A DNA stretch of 5,960 nucleotides from an uncultured Clostridia bacterium (GTDB lineage: Bacteria > Bacillota > Clostridia > Christensenellales > Borkfalkiaceae): the NCBI GenBank assembly GCA_947177495.1, contig CAMWUS010000091.1:1-5960 (forward strand). The letters run 5' to 3'. This document shows positions 5,288 to 5,960 of this stretch, piece after piece. How positions within the stretch are numbered: position 1 is the first letter of the stretch; each line of letters starts with the position of its first letter. Both the position numbers and the translations under genes were made by a program. The notes beneath the pieces are model-generated. The model was given only the letters and a program-made list of their open reading frames with translations. It was not told where the DNA came from and ran no database searches.

Positions 5288-5960
5288 ATGAATTTCGAAC
5301 AGATCAAACAATTAGACGAATTGTACGGCGCGGAAACTTTCGCGCGTTTTCCCGTTGCATTCGAGAGCGGGGAAGGGGCTACCCTCAAAGATACGGAAGG
5401 GAAAGAATATATCGATTTCGGCTCGGGCATAGCCGTGAACGCGTTCGGGGTGAACGATGCCGAGTGGAAAAACGCCGTTTGGGAACAGCTTAATAAAATT
5501 CAGCACGTGAGCAATTACTATTACAGCGAGCCGCAGGCGAAACTTGCCGCCATGCTGTGCGAGCGCACGGGCGCAAGACGGGCTTTCTTTGCCAATTCGG
5601 GCGCGGAGGCGAACGAATGCGCTTTTAAGGCGGCACGTAAGTATTCTTTCGAGAAATACGGTCCCAACCGTCACAAACTCATCACGTTAAAAAATAGCTT
5701 CCACGGGAGAACTCTTTTTACGCTTACCGCTACTGGGCAGGACGCTTTTCACCGCTATTTCGATCCGTTTGTCGGGGGCGTTGTTTCCGTCGATGCGGAC
5801 ATTAAGAGCGTAAAGCGCGAGGCGGACGGAGCTTGCGCCGTCGTGATTGAGTGTGTGCAGGGCGAGAGCGGCGTGAGAGCGTTGAACGGCGAGTTTGTGC
5901 GCGCGCTGTATGAGTTTTGCAAGGAACGGGAGATTCTGCTTATTGTAGACGAAGTGCAAA
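5288..5960 (+). CDS. argD: Acetylornithine aminotransferase (3' end outside window)
   Basis: ArgD is a PLP enzyme that transfers an amino group from glutamate to N-acetylglutamate semialdehyde, giving N-acetylornithine. The first 224 residues are present of about 400 expected. Visible signatures of class III aminotransferases are SNYYYSEPQAKLA (75-87), FANSGAEANE (101-110, phosphate binding), SFHGRT (137-142, with the residues that stack on PLP), ECVQGESGV (188-196) and LIVDEVQ (218-224), where Asp221 should pair with the PLP ring nitrogen. The PLP lysine lies beyond the right edge. ATG 5288 has GAGG at 5279-5282, 5 nt upstream. Place in the operon and the close match to ArgD support this role over ornithine or GABA aminotransferase, which share the fold. 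The gap from argB is 36 nt and carries a hairpin. Confidence 0.93.
   Translation, partial: MNFEQIKQLDELYGAETFARFPVAFESGEGATLKDTEGKEYIDFGSGIAVNAFGVNDAEWKNAVWEQLNKIQHVSNYYYSEPQAKLAAMLCERTGARRAFFANSGAEANECAFKAARKYSFEKYGPNRHKLITLKNSFHGRTLFTLTATGQDAFHRYFDPFVGGVVSVDADIKSVKREADGACAVVIECVQGESGVRALNGEFVRALYEFCKEREILLIVDEVQ

Noticed and set aside
5053..5959. Several - strand open frames across the end of argB and argD.
   Set aside because: They overlap argB and argD motifs on the + strand and have no ribosome binding site or recognisable product.
1..5960. A defence system, mobile element, CRISPR array or other novel system.
   Set aside because: All long + strand frames are accounted for by metabolic genes or one small membrane protein. 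I see no transposase, repeat array, terminal repeats or toxin-antitoxin pair.

Overview
The window is chromosomal DNA from a bacterium, most likely an anaerobic member of the Clostridia or a related Firmicute lineage. That rests on the consensus sigma-A type promoters, the purine-rich ribosome binding sites, AT-rich spacers next to coding DNA of moderate GC, the acyl-ACP thioesterase and the cysteine-rich enzymes. No 16S or other marker gene is present, so the assignment is an inference. All genes that I can support lie on the + strand.

Positions 1-796 hold the end of one short transcription unit. It consists of the C-terminal hotdog domain of an acyl-ACP thioesterase, cut by the left edge, and a 154-residue protein with two membrane helices followed by a soluble tail of unknown function.

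Positions 797-967 are an AT-rich intergenic region. It contains inverted and direct copies of an ATATACAT element, a hairpin with a T-run that probably ends the upstream unit, and a near-perfect promoter for the next operon. The promoter's -35 box lies in the loop of that hairpin.

Positions 968-5960 are an arginine biosynthesis operon in the order argG-argC-argJ-argB-argD, with argD cut by the right edge. ArgJ makes N-acetylglutamate by recycling the acetyl group from acetylornithine. ArgB phosphorylates it, ArgC reduces the acyl phosphate to the semialdehyde, and ArgD transaminates that to acetylornithine, which ArgJ deacetylates to ornithine. ArgG acts later, joining citrulline to aspartate. 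The genes for ornithine carbamoyltransferase (argF) and argininosuccinate lyase (argH) are not in the window. The junctions are tight: argG and argC overlap by one base, and the gaps are 38 nt (argC-argJ), 17 nt (argJ-argB) and 36 nt (argB-argD). Two junctions carry extra signals. A second near-consensus promoter lies across the argC end and the argC-argJ gap, and a hairpin with a T-run covers the argB stop codon.

I see no CRISPR array, tRNA, rRNA, insertion sequence, phage gene or defence system. This is a mostly ordinary biosynthetic region. The points of interest are the type-2 (short) ArgC in a Firmicute-like setting, the layered signals in the operon's spacers, and a thioesterase whose catalytic motif looks altered.
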